A stretch of 64,000 nt of DNA from assembly GCF_002234675.1 (NCBI RefSeq), contig NC_019869.2:14065015-14129014 (forward strand), in the 5' to 3' direction. The stretch comes from Oryzias latipes (taxonomy: Eukaryota; Chordata; Actinopteri; Beloniformes; Adrianichthyidae). Below are positions 47,301-59,989 of this stretch, piece after piece; the first letter of the stretch is position 1; each line of letters begins with the position of its first letter. The notes below the pieces were generated by a model. The model saw nothing but the letters and a program-made list of their open reading frames with translations. It was not told where the DNA came from and made no database searches. A program made the position numbers and the translations under genes.

Positions 47301-50300
47301 ATGATGTCCACATTCACGGTGTGGTTTAAACTCCTATTCCCATGAGGCCTTGAGGGAACAGCTCTTCCTCTGTTTGTCTGGACGCCTGCAAAACGGCTGA
47401 TTGTTTCAATTTGGACAGGAATTTGGATTTGAGATGCCAAGAGCAGGCCGCAAATCGTCACCATGATCTTGGATTAATTAAACAGAATTTACTGCAAACT
47501 CCACCCTAAAGCAATAAATACTGCTAGCGTGAAAGAAAATCTAGAGCCAGCTGAAATCCAGGCTGCATTGGCTGATTATCAGGAGGAAATGCTGCACAAT
47601 CTTCATGAAAGAGCTGATTACACATAAAAAATGAACAATCCAGCAGTATATTTTAACTTTATGTTCATTTTTCTGTCAGCTTTGACATTTCTCATACAAA
47701 TTGTTTTTTTTTGTTATTATATGTTATAGAAAATTATGCATAAACGTTTGAGGGAAAAACGCTGAACTCCAGAAACCTGATCATTGTCTGAGTTATCCGA
47801 TTATTCGGGTGATCCTGAAAGCAGCACAATTTGTTATCCCATCAGGAAATGCTGATCATCTGACTTCTCCTTAATAATCTGATTACTTCCTGCACATACA
47901 TCAGTGTATCCGACTGGTTTATTTCCTTAGCATCAGAAACGTGTAAATATGTTCACTGCAGAAGTGACAGCCACACCCATTTACTGTATAGAGAACTGGA
48001 CCGAGTGACCCCTCCCCCCTGGAGTTCCTAACAGGAAGTACCTGCTGGTTCCAAGAAGCCAAAATCCCATGGACTTCTATAGAGAAATAAAAAGCTGTTA
48101 CTCTGTCATTATATTACTAAATAATAAACATTCCTACTCTGATACATTTATAGACATCTTTTCTACCTTTTCCTGAAAATCTTTCAAATTTTTTTCAAAT
48201 TTTTCTTTAGTTCAAGTTAACCAAATTATAAACAGACCAATCAGACGCCTCAACAAGAGTAGGTGGTCTCAGGTCGAACATTCCAAATATTTCGTGTAGC
48301 TCGCTCTCAAGTGGTAGGGGTGTGGCCTTCCAACGAGCTCACTCCTGATTGGTGAGAGTGGTTGCCATAGAAACGTTGACTCAGACCAACTTGGACTAAT
48401 CACTGCTTACTGATGTCAGCTGGTTCCAACATGGTGACGTCCGTATCTTAAAAAAACGTCACTCAGTTCTCACACACAAAGTAGTGGAAAACCCAAAAAG
48501 GTCAACTGGTATGTACCGTCAAGAAGCAGAAGATGCATCCTGTTTTTCAGACCGTCCAGCTCTGTAGTAAAACTCAGAGAACATGAGACCAGTGCACCAA
48601 AACACCAAACCAGAATGAGCCAAAATGAAGACAATCAATCATATAAATTACTATATTTTTGTTTGTTTATTTTGTAGTGCAGCATCTTTTCCATAGGAGC
48701 TGCTGATCGGCAAACATCACAGGAAACCACACCTCCAAAGCTTCTCACACTAAAGGGATTCATAACTAATGAATAGACACAAATCAGTGTTTGACTCTGT
48801 CAGGCGTTTGGATCTGGATTACGCACATATGTGAGGCAGCAAATGCGCAAAACCCCAAAAGCTAAATCCCAAATTACCTTTTAACGAGAGAGATTTGAAG
48901 AATTGATCACTTTTACTAGAATCTGTGGATGTGTATAACATACAATCCAAATGATTTTTAAAAACTGTCAAATTAGATTGAAAACATTTCAAAAAACATT
49001 TTTGTAAAATGGTTTTACAGAGTAAACTATGGTTGTAGTTTACTGTAAGTACGTATTATTCATGTAACATTCAGATGATGTGATATCATTCAACTAGAAT
49101 GAATGGTGAAATATGGATTTTTTTTTAAATGTTTATCGTCTTATTACCTGTATCCCATCTTGTGAGTTTTTAAATGTTTTCTGGGATGTTTTGTGTTCAG
49201 ACATTTTTTTTTTTAATTTTCTTTTTCCAGTGTTTTCATTTTGCTTCTATGAAACAAACAAAACAAAACATTGGCTTTGAATTTGGACGCTCTAGAACCG
49301 CTCAGATTATACAGAGGATGATGATGAGTCCTAGCAGAGGCGTGAATCGGTGCAGCTCTAGTCTGGATGGGTCTCGCTCTGCATTGAACTCCATCAAATA
49401 AACTTCTTTTTACCCATCAACAAGAACCAAAATGTTACACAACGTAAACACCAGTAACAGAAATATCCTGTCAGTGTTATGTAAGCATGAATCACATTCC
49501 CATGTACTGTAAGTTTCGCACCACATTTGGTGTCTGATAACCTCATGTTTCTGCCATTTGCTCCTCTGCCCTTCAGCCTCATCGGACACATGCTGCAGAG
49601 GGACCCAAAGAAGCGAGCGACCTTGGAGCAGATCGAGAACCACGAGTGGTTGCAAGGGGTGGACCCTTCCCCGGCCACCAAGCTGTCCACGCCTCTGGTG
49701 TCCCATCGCAGCCTGTCTGAGGAAGAGCACGGCTCCATCATCCAACGCATGGTGCTGGGGGGCATAGCAGACAGAGACGCCATCACCGAGTATGTTCCTT
49801 CCTCCAAGCACTTGAGTTTCAGCTGCATCGCTGTCTGAAGCACTTCCTTCATCGCTCGGTCCTGTTTGCACCGTTTCAGGGCTCTGGAGTCCAACCAGTA
49901 CAACCACATCACAGCCACGTACTTCTTGCTGGCAGAGAGGAGGCTGAGGGAGAGGCAGGAGAAGGAGCAGCACAGCCAGACCCGATCACCCAGCCCCAGC
50001 AAGGCCCAGTTTAGGTATGCTCCAAAGCTGTCTCTACAGTTCTCTGCACTCACATGTCCGACAGAAGATCAGCACAAAACTCCAAACACCTTCAGTCTGC
50101 AGAAAGATAATCCAGGTTAACTAGTTCCCCCGTTCTGTCTTCAGTTGATCCTTAAGGTCCAGTCGTCCTGAAGAATAGAATCCTGAAAGAGCAATGTTAA
50201 CATTCTTAAACCTTAAAATGTTAAAACAGTTCACAGACAGGAGTTACAAATCCACAGAAGTCAATAAAAGATTTGGTGATTAAGTAGTTCTGGGACTTTC

Positions 50301-52708
50301 AAATACATCTAGATATTTATGGAACCGTAACGATTGGAGAACCTTCAGAGTGTTAGAAGTGCTAAAAACCAGAGAGCTTCCGGTCGGAAACATCTGCTCA
50401 CAAAACGTTTCTCTGAAAATAAATCCTTAGAAAAGCACCTGATCTTTAAGAGAAGGAGTTGTTCTTCAAAACAAGTAAACAAAATAACCAACCAGATTAC
50501 CAGAACTACAAAACTAGACCAGGACCCTTTTGGGGTTAGAGGAAGACCAGTTGCCTCCAAAAAGGTCCTGGATGATTCTGATCAAAGATCCTTTAAACAT
50601 TTAACGACACTTGTTGTGGTCATCAATTGTTACAAAAAGATTACGTGGTCTGGTTTTAGTATATGGTTTTAGTATAAACATGCTATGTACAGTTCAGTTC
50701 AGAGTATTGTTATGTGGTAATGATGAGGACCTGCAATGGAAAGTAACCCAAAAGAGTATTTTGGTCACAGAAGAGTATTTGAATCGACCACTTTGGTGTT
50801 TTTTTCTGATGATAAAGTTGCTGTTTAAGTTCAAAGAGCAGGACTTATGATGAATTTGTAGAGTTTCAAAGGGCAATTATTTTTGTTAATTAACAGTTCA
50901 GAAGCCTAAACAACCCTCCCTTGACTCTATATATCCTGACTTTACTGTTTTTTAAATGTATTTTAAAATGAAAAAAAACGTTATTTTCATTTTGGCGCTG
51001 GTCTACTCAAAGCAGGAGTTAACGACGAACTTGCCCTAGTCCAATAAAGTGAAACTCCATAAAATGATTCCTTGTATAGTTTTATAAAACCTCTTTTTAG
51101 TTGTGTGTGCTTTAATTAGATTATAACCACATTTTCTGTCATGTTACCTTGACTATAAATGGAAGTAAACTATAATTCAGTAGTAACATTCAGTGTTCTA
51201 TTAAATGGAACTGTTTAGGATTCTAAAATAAACTGATTTTAAACTTACATTAAGAGTAATTCTCACTGCTTTTTGGTTCTATGATTGTTTGTTATTTCTG
51301 AACGGCAGATCTAGCGTACAACACTCCACTTTTCTCTGTCATATTAAATGTTGTTCCACTGTTCTGGTGCTGAAAATTGTTTTCAATATTTTCCAGACAA
51401 TCTTGGCCCACCAGAGTGGATGTTCACCAGGATGTTAGTGATGGGTTGGGGGGTCCTGCCATTTCACACCCTGGGGGTCCCCAGTCTCCTGCCCGCAGTG
51501 CTGAGAGCCTTCACAAAGGTCCCAGACCCAAAACAGCTCTACCGGACCTCCTCCAGCGGCAGGAGAGCCACCCTCCAGCTTCAGGCCAACTTCCTCCTTC
51601 TCGACAGAACCAGGACCGGGGCTTCAAACCTGTGACAAAGCCCCACTCCAACCCCCTTCGGCTGGGCTCTCTGGGTTCTGTGGGCCCTGTTAAACCACGA
51701 AGTCCCAGTCTTTTTAGTGTTGAAGAGGATGAGGAGGAAGAAGGACAAGACAAATGTTTGCCCCCCTGTACATTGCCTTCCCAAGTGGTGCTTCGCTGCA
51801 AATCCTCCTCCGGGTCTTCTTCCAGCAATCGCATGACATCTCGTATGAGCGCTCCTGTTTTTAACCAGATCCACGAGGAGGTTAAAGAGGAAGAGGAGCT
51901 GGAGGAGGAGTGTAGGGAGTTGCATGGACTTGCCCCCCCAAAGCCCAGCCTCAGTCTCAATCTAAACTGTCAGATTCCGTCACCTTTGACCCTGACTACA
52001 TCCCCTGAAACTGTTGGCGGCACAGCTCCGGTCACTGCTTTCTCGCCCAGCTCGGAGACCAGCGACGATGAGACAGAAGGTCACTTAAAACTAGACTCAT
52101 TAAGCGTGGAGGTACATGACGGGGAGGGGAAACAACAAGCTAAGGGAGAGAGGGGGGCAGGACAAGGGAGCCCCTCCAAATGTGCCAGTCCAGGGTCAGG
52201 GTCAAGCCAGGGCAGGAGCACCGCCAAAGCCGCCAGTGGGCTGGTGGAGAGTCTGAAGCTCATGAGCTTGTGCTTGAGCTCTCAATTCCAAAACCTTACA
52301 GGCGGCAGCGGGGGCGGGGGCGGCGGCGGAGGAGGAGGAGGGAGTGGTGGTGGCAGCACCGGGGTTGTGGGGGACCCCCAAGACCGTCCCATGTGGAGGA
52401 TGTGCATGGGGGGCTCCACTGGCAGCTTGGATAAGGTCTCCCTCCTGGGGGGTCCTTCGCCCCGTGGTAACCTTACCCACCAGCCTCTTCTCACTGATAC
52501 ACTGGCGGACCCTCTGCTGGAGGGCCCCTGCTCGGGGAGCCTGCGGCTCCGAGAGCTGGACCTGGCCAGAGAGAACCACAGGAACGTGAAGAACCGCAGC
52601 CTGCAGATACCTCCCAACGACAAAAGCCTCTCTGTAAACATTCACCGAAGCCCCAAGGAGGGTTTGCTTTGCACCCCCGCCCCACACAGCTGCTGCCAGG
52701 TCATCTAG
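38373..52708 (+). CDS. snrk: SNF-related serine/threonine-protein kinase
   Basis: AMPK-related Ser/Thr kinase activated by LKB1. Coding exons are 38373-38495 (exon begins 38234 with 5'UTR), 38822-39040, 41678-41924, 46870-47011, 49577-49789, 49880-50014 and 51397-52708. All are GT-AG and in phase, giving 796 aa (human about 765). Visible kinase motifs are the glycine loop GRGHFAVVK (23-31), VAVKVIDK with Lys45, catalytic HRDLKPEN (137-144), DFGFSN with Asp158, and T-loop [13 protein letters not shown] with Thr173, the LKB1 site. [15 protein letters not shown] marks the C-lobe. A UBA-like region follows the kinase (about 290-335, [16 protein letters not shown]). The last exon encodes a long disordered tail with acidic and Ser-rich stretches and a poly-Gly run, ending in the conserved SCCQVI. 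Intron 1 lies in the 5'UTR. Confidence 0.97.
39771..40128. mobile_element. MITE family 3 copy in a snrk intron
   Basis: The right end gggaattcggacacagcc is the same as in the copy at 36161-37045. The left end (caaattccttcacttctcactatatag) is degraded. The internal phrases 'aaatttcccagaattctctg' and 'gcactatatag' are shared. Confidence 0.65.
40605..40985 (-). mobile_element. MITE family 1 copy in a snrk intron
   Basis: On the minus strand it reads 'aaagtcccgctccgatcgtcttttgatctattttc', 'gcagagcaacaggagttcattagaaattcac' and 'gtttacagccccacacaaccccaa', as in the copies at 55865 and 59990. Confidence 0.7.
41925..46869 (+). other. snrk intron between the kinase-loop exons
   Basis: About 4.9 kb. 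No other gene is recognised. A C-rich (CCCCCAC)n tract lies at about 44178-44210, and the rest is AT-rich with random short frames. Confidence 0.55.
42295..42330. repeat. GTGTGCAT-type microsatellite
   Basis: Alternating gtgcatgtgtgtgtgcatgtgtgtg units in a snrk intron. Confidence 0.75.
47978..48483 (+). mobile_element. MITE family 2, copy 2 (snrk intron)
   Basis: It begins ttactgtatagagaactggaccgagtgacccc and ends gtcactcagttctcaca. It carries the family phrases 'ggagttcctaacaggaagtacctgctggttccaagaagcc' and 'ggccttccaacgagctcactcctgattggtgagagtgg'. Confidence 0.78.
52302..52352 (+). repeat. Poly-glycine coding repeat in snrk
   Basis: GGC/GGG/GGA codon run encoding roughly 18 residues, almost all Gly with a few Ser, in the disordered tail. 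It is likely to be length-polymorphic. Confidence 0.85.
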
Positions 52709-53860
52709 AGGTCCACCTTTCACACTCCCGCTCACCTTTCTTCACCATCACACAAATGTTGGATTTTTCTTTGAGAACGTCAAACCCCGAACTCCCAAAA
52801 TGCACATCAAAGAAACGTTTTCCGAAGTCCTTTCAGCAGGAACGAGCTTGTTTCTTATGCAGGTGGCATTTAAAGAAAGGGACACTAAAATGGTAACTGA
52901 TGCCACAGGTGCTCACAACCCCACATTTGCACAACATGAGGTGTAGAAAAACAACCTCCACCCAATCTGAGGAAAGGAGGAAGCTGAAGAATTTTGTTAC
53001 ATATCTTTCTTGTGTTTGTTTTTATTGTATTTTTTTTAATTTATCTTTGAGACAATCATTATTTTTTTATTCTGTTTGTAAATTTTAGGATGAGACTATT
53101 TTTAATCCAATGTGGCCGAAAACAGGACAAAGCAGAAGGTGGGGCACAACTTTTTTTTGTAGTCTGTTTTGTTTTCTACTTCAAAGACAATGCACTCACG
53201 CGTCTGCATATGTACATATGTGAATACGTTAGCGGTAGCTAATCTCTTGTATTACCAGTAAAGTTGTGTTGCAGTAGTTACTTGAATGCTAGATCCTTCT
53301 TCACTGTTATTCTTCATCTCCACTGGATTTGGTAAAACAAACCTGAAGAATCTTCACACACGTGCACCGAAACGGTTAAACATGCAACGGCAGCTCTTTT
53401 AATTCAACTGGACCCCTCTACTGAATAAACGTTAAAAAAAATAATAAAACCATGAGCTGTATTCATCCTGTAGTTTTCCAGGATCACAGTAGCCACTGTT
53501 GTAGCGTATTCCAAGACGACAACTGAGGTGGTTTTTAACGGAACGAGACACCACCCCTTCATGTGTTGGCCTGTGCATCTGGATGTGCCACCCGCCCCTA
53601 GTGGAACATTTAACAGTGCATGTGTTTTTCCTGTAGCAACTTTATTCTTGACCCACCAAGGTGGAACTGCCCCTCTTTCTTCCCATTGTATCTACCTGAG
53701 TAACAGATGAAGTTGGTCACTTTACTGTAATCTCACAGCAATACCAGCGACTGCAAAATGTACAACAATGGATGTGCCATAAAATCTGTCTTGAGCATAT
53801 TGTACTGTATGTATATGATAAAGATCTATTACAATAAAACCATGTGAAGGAAGTTGGAGC
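52709..53860 (+). other. snrk 3'UTR with alternative polyadenylation signals
   Basis: No further coding. AATAAA occurs at 53424-53429, 53442-53447 and 53833-53838. The last is followed by a GT-rich stretch and is the best distal site. The 3'UTR length of about 1.1 kb is inferred. Confidence 0.6.
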
Positions 53861-54141
53861 TGCTTGTTCTTAAATAAGCTGGAATTCTTTTGTGTTTTTT
53901 AGCGGCCTCAGTTCCAGAGTTCCTCTTTTTTTTTTTGGTTTGGTTTGGTTTACTTTCTGTGTCTGTAAACGGTGGTGACCTCTGCTCCTTCAGCTCTGGT
54001 TTGTGTTTCAGCTTGATGGTTGAAATGCTGCAAGTTCAGCTCCATTGTCACATCTGAACGACCTTTGACCTTGTGCACCAAATTATCTCCGAAGAATCTA
54101 GACAAACCCCGCTCTTATGATCTCTGATGGTTTTTTATATA

Positions 54142-54415
54142 CATTGACTGTATATGAAAACTGGATGGAGTAACTTCTCCCCCCTCACGTTCCAAACAGG
54201 AAGTATCTGCTGGTTCCAAGAAGCCAAAATCCCAGAGACTTCTATAGCGAAATAAACAGTTGTTACTCAGTCATTCTATTGGACAGAATAAACATTCTTA
54301 GTCTGATACTGTTTTTAACATGTTCTTGATCTTTTCTTTGTTGCAAGTTAAACTGACCAATCACATGCATCAATAAAAGCAGGTGGTTCCATTTGGTCCC
54401 ATTGAACACAATCAG
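54142..54415 (+). mobile_element. MITE family 2, copy 3 (truncated)
   Basis: The left end cattgactgtatatgaaaactggatggagtaac and the 'ccaaacaggaagtatctgctggttccaagaagcc' phrase are present. The right half is missing, and LINE sequence follows. Confidence 0.75.
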
Positions 54416-54439
54416 TATCAATTAACAGCTGCAGATCTG

Positions 54440-55330
54440 GCTGTCTTAGGGTAACCTCTGGAGTCCCCCAGGGGTTAATGTTAGGCCCCCTTCTCATTAT
54501 TCTTTTCATTAATGATTTGTCCACTGTTTGTCCTGAAACATGCTTGATGTATGCAGAAAACATGTTGTTTTTTGTTCATGGTTGTACAAAAGACACTGTT
54601 GCAGCTAAACTCTCTGAAACAATGTCCCTTGTCACAACTTGGTTGCAGCAGTGGTGTCTACTGTTAAACATCTCTAAAACTGTAGGCACAAACTTCACTA
54701 AGATAAATAAAATCTCACCTGATCCTGACAAACATGTTAATAGAGAAACGATACAAATGTCAGCCAATATGAATATCTCAGTTTATTAATGAATTCAAAG
54801 CTTACTTTTAAAGCCCGTATTGAAAAAACAAAGTTCAACCTTGCAAATTTTCATGCAATTTGAAATGAAATCTCACCTGAAGCTGTAAAAATGTAATTGC
54901 ATTCTGTTATTTCTGTTATTACCTGTTATTTTCAGTCACTTCAGCTATTGTATAACCATTGGTCTCAGACTGCTCAGAGGCTGCCCAGAGTGCATAAACC
55001 ACGGGAAGTCTTGTACAAACAAGCAATTAAAGTTATTGACAAAAAACCAAGACACTACCATCACCCTGTGATTTAAAAAATATATAGTATTTCAAACTGG
55101 GACAGTCGTCACACTTGCCAACATAAAACTGATGTACAAAGTACTCCATAAATTGGCTCCTGATCCTCTTACAGAGTTTTCCGGTCAAAGAAACAGTGTT
55201 AAGCATGTTATTTATGGCTCTGTCTGTTAAAATCCAGACTTCTCATCCGAAAGTACTGAATAGGAAATAATTTGAATGCTTTTGTCTCAACTTCCTTCAA
55301 AGCACTGATCATTTTTACATGAATACGAAC
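54440..55330 (+). pseudogene. Degenerate LINE reverse transcriptase
   Basis: 54478-54789 keeps MLGPLLIILFINDLSTVCPE, the motif after GVPQG. The catalytic FADD position is decayed (MYAENMLFF). Further down, KVLHKLAPDPLT-like and CLNFFCLNFL-like phrases appear in other frames with stops. It is a dead copy, distinct from the L2 at 11984. Confidence 0.65.
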
Positions 55331-55864
55331 TCCTAAACTTCATTGTTTGATTAATTTGACTAAATATTTTAAAAAACTAGTAACAGTGTTTTAATGCTCT
55401 GTCTAGTCTTGTTAATGTTCTTTTTCTTATTAAATTCATTTAAGTGCTTTGTGTAAAATCAGGCATAATTTGTTTGATGACTAACACCCAAAGGATGCGA
55501 AAACCCTTTCCTCCTTGTTCTAAAAGCATCCCCGTTGTTTGCTTTTTCCTGAAGGATCGGGATGTTTGTCCCTCTCTTAGCGCAGAGTTGTAATCTCTCC
55601 AACATCTGGCCTTCTGCTCCACATCAGCCATCTGGAGGGAAATCAGATCAGAGCAGATGAGCTCTCAGCCCCGCCCCCCGTGAACCAGCATGACCCACAG
55701 GCACACACACTTCCACTCACAGACAACTACTGTTACTGCTGCACGAGAGCCCCAGACCCATGAATGTGAAAATGACGGATCTGCCATGTGAAAGGATTAC
55801 TGCATCACAGAAAGGAGGTCATGAGTGTTGGGTGGTACATGCTGGATTCACATCCACAGCATCT

Positions 55865-56425
55865 GCCTGGACGGCCATCACTGTTTCATTTCCATCAAAT
55901 CCCACTCCAATCATCTGTTGATCTATTGTCTTTTAATTATGATTATGCGGTTTTAACACAAAATCCAAAATCTGTATTGTTTTCCAGGACATAGCTTCTA
56001 CAGAGCGGCAGGAGTTCGTTAGAAATTCACCTCTGAGTTGTGGGCGGGACTGTTGGTGCAAAAGTAGCCGTTGATATTCCATCACCATCATCTCTTTAAT
56101 CACACTCTTTTCCTCTCAAAACCCCAACCTGACATTACCGGTGTAACAAAATTGGTGAAAAATATCGGAGCTACTCAGCTGTACAGTTTTTAGCCAGATT
56201 CCAGCTCAGACGAGAAAAAAACAAAGACAAGTCTACAAGTGGATACATCAGAATGGAGCGGGGCAGGAATACTTTGGTCCACCCCATTTTAGTTGCTGCC
56301 TCACAGCTGAGAGCTTTTTCAATTGGCGCGTTTTTACCTACCGATACTCCTTATCCATCTAGATTTGAATAAAGAAATACTCAGAAACGCAGTTTTAATC
56401 TTAAATTCTTTCATATATGTCCAGA
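55865..56425 (+). mobile_element. MITE family 1, fullest uninterrupted copy
   Basis: It runs from 'tttcatttccatcaaatcccactccaatcatc' through 'ctacagagcggcaggagttcgttagaaattcac' to 'gatttgaataaagaaatactcagaaacgc' and 'cttaaattctttcatatatgtcc'. There is no coding capacity. Confidence 0.7.
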
Positions 56426-56437
56426 GAAACCTTATGG

Positions 56438-56580
56438 CACCTTAAGCAGGACTTCAGACACCTTTAGCAGGACTTCAGAGACCTTTAGCAAGACTTCAGA
56501 GACCTTCAGCAGGACTTCAGAAACATTAGCAGGACTTCAGAGACCTTTAGCGGGACTTCAGAAACATTAGCAGGACATTA
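56438..56580. repeat. 21-bp minisatellite
   Basis: About seven tandem units of CACCTTTAGCAGGACTTCAGA with small variants (two units are 20 bp, with aacattagc). Confidence 0.9.
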
Positions 56581-58470
56581 AAAAAACACCAGAACATCTC
56601 TCAAAGACAAAAGACAGGTTAGGGAGCTCTCCAATGCCAACTGCAATGTCAGTCAAGTCTGTCGACTGAACTGAAACAAGTTTAGGTTCCTTAAATCTGG
56701 AGTCTGAAAGCTGAGGGTTCCCCCCTTTATGCTGGTTTCAGAAGTTTGTGGAAGAATAAGATTAAGAAGGAAATGCGTTGTTTGGTGAACATGGATCCAC
56801 CTTTGAGATAGAGCTTCAAAAATCTTTATATATTTGTAAAAGGATAAATTTGGCTGACAAATGTTTGAAATCTGCTTTTCACAGACATTCAATTAGAAAA
56901 GAACAAAGAAGTAAAAGAACAAAGAAGTAAAGCATAATCTGAATTCTGGCAGCAGCCTTTTGGATGGTCTAATAGATTCAGTAAAGGAAAGCAGGCTGGG
57001 GACAAACACTTGCCTGTGGATGTAGAATGATCTTAGAAAGAGGTCAATCTCAGTTTTACAGTTTGATAACTGTTTATGGGACGTACTTTGAACACGTTCA
57101 TGTTTGGAGGCTCATTGTTGTGTGAGCTCATTTCAGACGTGCATAAAGCACCATAAACGTGCAGGTCCTCCTTCAAAGGTGCCAATGAGGCAGGAATTGG
57201 GTCACTAGTTTGCACAGAAGTCATCACCTTTTTGTTTCAGTTTACGTAGGCTCTGGTTAATCTTCAACCAAACCAAAGATAAAACTGCTGCCCACTAACC
57301 ACACTCAATGAAACTCCGCCGAAACATTCACTCTTGAAATTGTTTTCTTCTCAAGAAAAGAGATAAACGTGTAATGATGAAAGTTGAACACTTTTTTTCA
57401 AGTTATCAGTCAAACATTTTTTACATTCTGAATATCCAACCAGCATCCTCTTTTTTTGCATTCATCACAGAACCAAAAGATGCAATGATCTGATGAAACA
57501 AGTCTGTGACAGAGCTGAACATCTTCAAAAGGCTTTTGGAGACTAGGCTCAGGATTCAGGAGCTGCTGTTGCTCTTTGGTGTCTGATGGCAGCAGATCAT
57601 CTTCAAGACAATTGAATCAGAGATCTTTCAGGTCCAGAGAAAGACGATAAAACACCAAATTTTGGGGGAAAACATCAGCTCTGTTGTCTTTGACATTCCC
57701 CTGCAGCGTGAAAGTGTTTCAACAGGAACATTACATCTGTGGGCAAATATCGATGGTATTTGGAGCATCAGTTGGGAGTTTATGCTTTCTGGAGGTCAAA
57801 CATCAACATGAGCATCATCAACGTCAACTTCACACTGGCTCCTAAATCATTTGAATTCTTTTTCTTAGTTAAGCACCACCTGGATAGTATTTATACAACA
57901 CAGTGTATTCACTGAGATCTAAAAACACACCAAACCAAAGACAGGAACTCCTTTCACCAAACCTATTTGCTCATATGGTCCACAGCTCCTGGAAAGTCCT
58001 CTCCTGCCAATTAGCAGCCATTCAGCTTCCGGACTGAAGTTCATTTAAAAGGGAAAACGATTCAAGTTCATCAAGTGACCACTGTGGGATTTGGTACACT
58101 GTAAAATCTAAAATGACCCAACTGAAATAAACTTCAGCACGGCTTTGAAAACATTAGAAAATGTTATATTCAGGAGCTTTATCCCTTTAACAGCTTTAGC
58201 TCAAGTGTTGACATTCCTTTAACTAACTCTTTAACCATTGATGCAATTACCGTAATTTTAGCTGATTCTGAGGCAGAGAAAAGCAACCTTGCGCTGATAT
58301 ACAACACTTTACAGAAGAGTTTATGAACCAACCTATTCTTTTGCAGACTATACAGACTTTGAACAGAAACAGAAATTCAAGTGAAACCAAAACCCCTAAA
58401 TGTCAAAATAATCTGTGATAGTTTTTTTTTATGTTGGAATCAAACCTTTATATCTCATTTGTGACCAAAC
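56581..58470. other. Intergenic, no gene recognised
   Basis: Only short unsupported frames and no readable transposon motifs. Confidence 0.45.
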
Positions 58471-58955
58471 CACTGACTGTATCTGAGAACTGGAGTGAGT
58501 GAGTCTGACGTCATCCATAGAAAATGGTTTACTTCCGGCTCCAATCAAATAAGGTCAATTCAGTCGCCATTTTTTCACAACACGGATGCCGGCACGTTGA
58601 AGCCAGACGACGTCAATGAACAGTGACTGAGCTGAGTCGGTTTGAGTGATCGTTTCCACTCTCATCAATCAGGAGTGAGTTTGTTGGAAGGCCACACCCC
58701 TTCCACTAGAAAGTTAGGCATGAATAACTTGCACCACTGAAAAGATATGAAAAACATTATGAATATCAAGAAGGTATTAATAAAAAGGTATCAGAGAAAG
58801 GTTGGTTATTCTGACCAATACAATGACTGAGTAACAGCTGTTTGTTTCTCTATAGACGTCTAGGGGATTTTGGCTTCTTGGAGCCAGCAGGTACTTCCTG
58901 TTTGGAACTCCAGGGGGGAGGGGTCACTCAGTCCAGTTCCCCTATGCAGTCAATG
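58471..58955 (-). mobile_element. MITE family 2, copy 4, with both terminal repeats
   Basis: The left end cactgactgtatctgagaac and right end gttcccctatgcagtcaatg are inverted repeats of about 32 bp with roughly six mismatches. The interior is the reverse complement of the copies at 5820 and 47978. This copy defines the element at about 485 bp. Confidence 0.82.
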
Positions 58956-59789
58956 ATCCAGATTTTAGCCTCAAACCAAACCTGGAGCCCAGATTACAGC
59001 TGAACTACAACTGTCCCAAGACTGGTGGTTTGCCAGAAAAGGTCCCAGTGAGATAATAAACACAAACAAGTCCACAGATGTTGTTTGAGCATCCGATGAG
59101 GCTTTTCCCTATCAAATACTGAAAAGCTGCAGAGTTCCGTGTACACTGGCTTCAACTGCTGCTTGGTTTATTTGTATTTTTGTGCAGAAAATCTCCGTGT
59201 TTGTTTATGTCAGACAATGAGAAATCAAGGTCTGCCAGAGAGGACGAGTGAGGCAGACTGGCAGGCAGGAAAGGCAGGCCAGAGAGATGCCTGCTGGTTG
59301 AAGTCCATTTAGATGCTACAGTGGCGGAGAAAATGAACACAGGAGAGATCAACAACACAAGAACAGCATCTGGAGAGGAGAGCAGATAAATAAAGCCTCC
59401 AAACTAGGAGCACAAAAGAAAAAAAAAGAAAAGGAATCAAAAAACAGATGAGAAAAATGCTCAATACTCTCTACTGTGCTGCAGGCAGAGCTCAGCTGGA
59501 CATACACCGAAATCCAAAACAGTCGGCAGCTTCTAGGTCCACTTGCCAAATGCACACTCAATCATGCCTAAAATAAACATCTTCAGACAGAAAAATAAAT
59601 CAAAATAAAGGGAGATCATCTGTCTGCTTTTTGCTTATTGGCTACTCATATCCTCACTCAACATTTGGTGGTCCGTTGAGTTTGGCCTCAATTAGATCAG
59701 AATTTTTCTCCTTACCCCTCCGGTTGGAGGGGCATTTGGAGGGGTAGGCTTGTCCAAGGGTGTTCCGCATCGATCGGAGGAACATCAAA

Positions 59790-59932
59790 ACACACTGGTT
59801 TTTTCGCAGAGACTCCTGGGAAATTTCTAGGGCACTCGATTTTAGAATTGTAGATTTAGACAGCACTACAAAGTGACGACCGCACTACATAGTGCACTAT
59901 GTAGTGAGTAGTGAAAGAATTTGGACAAAGCC
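59790..59932. mobile_element. MITE family 3 end fragment
   Basis: It shares 'ttcgcagagactcctgggaaatttc' and the right end 'tagtgagtagtgaaagaatttggacaaagcc' with the copy at 36161-37045. The left part is not recognisable. Confidence 0.6.
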
Positions 59933-59989
59933 ATTAGTATTTTTACAGCAACTGTCAGTTTGAAGGGCTAAATGTAAGTGTAGGGAGAA

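Noticed and set aside
51511-51960. Minus-strand frames of 149 and 114 aa inside snrk, and others to 52735
   Set aside because: Shadows of the GC-rich last coding exon of snrk.
56438-56580. CRISPR-like array
   Set aside because: The units are contiguous with no unique spacers, and the genome is eukaryotic. It is a minisatellite.
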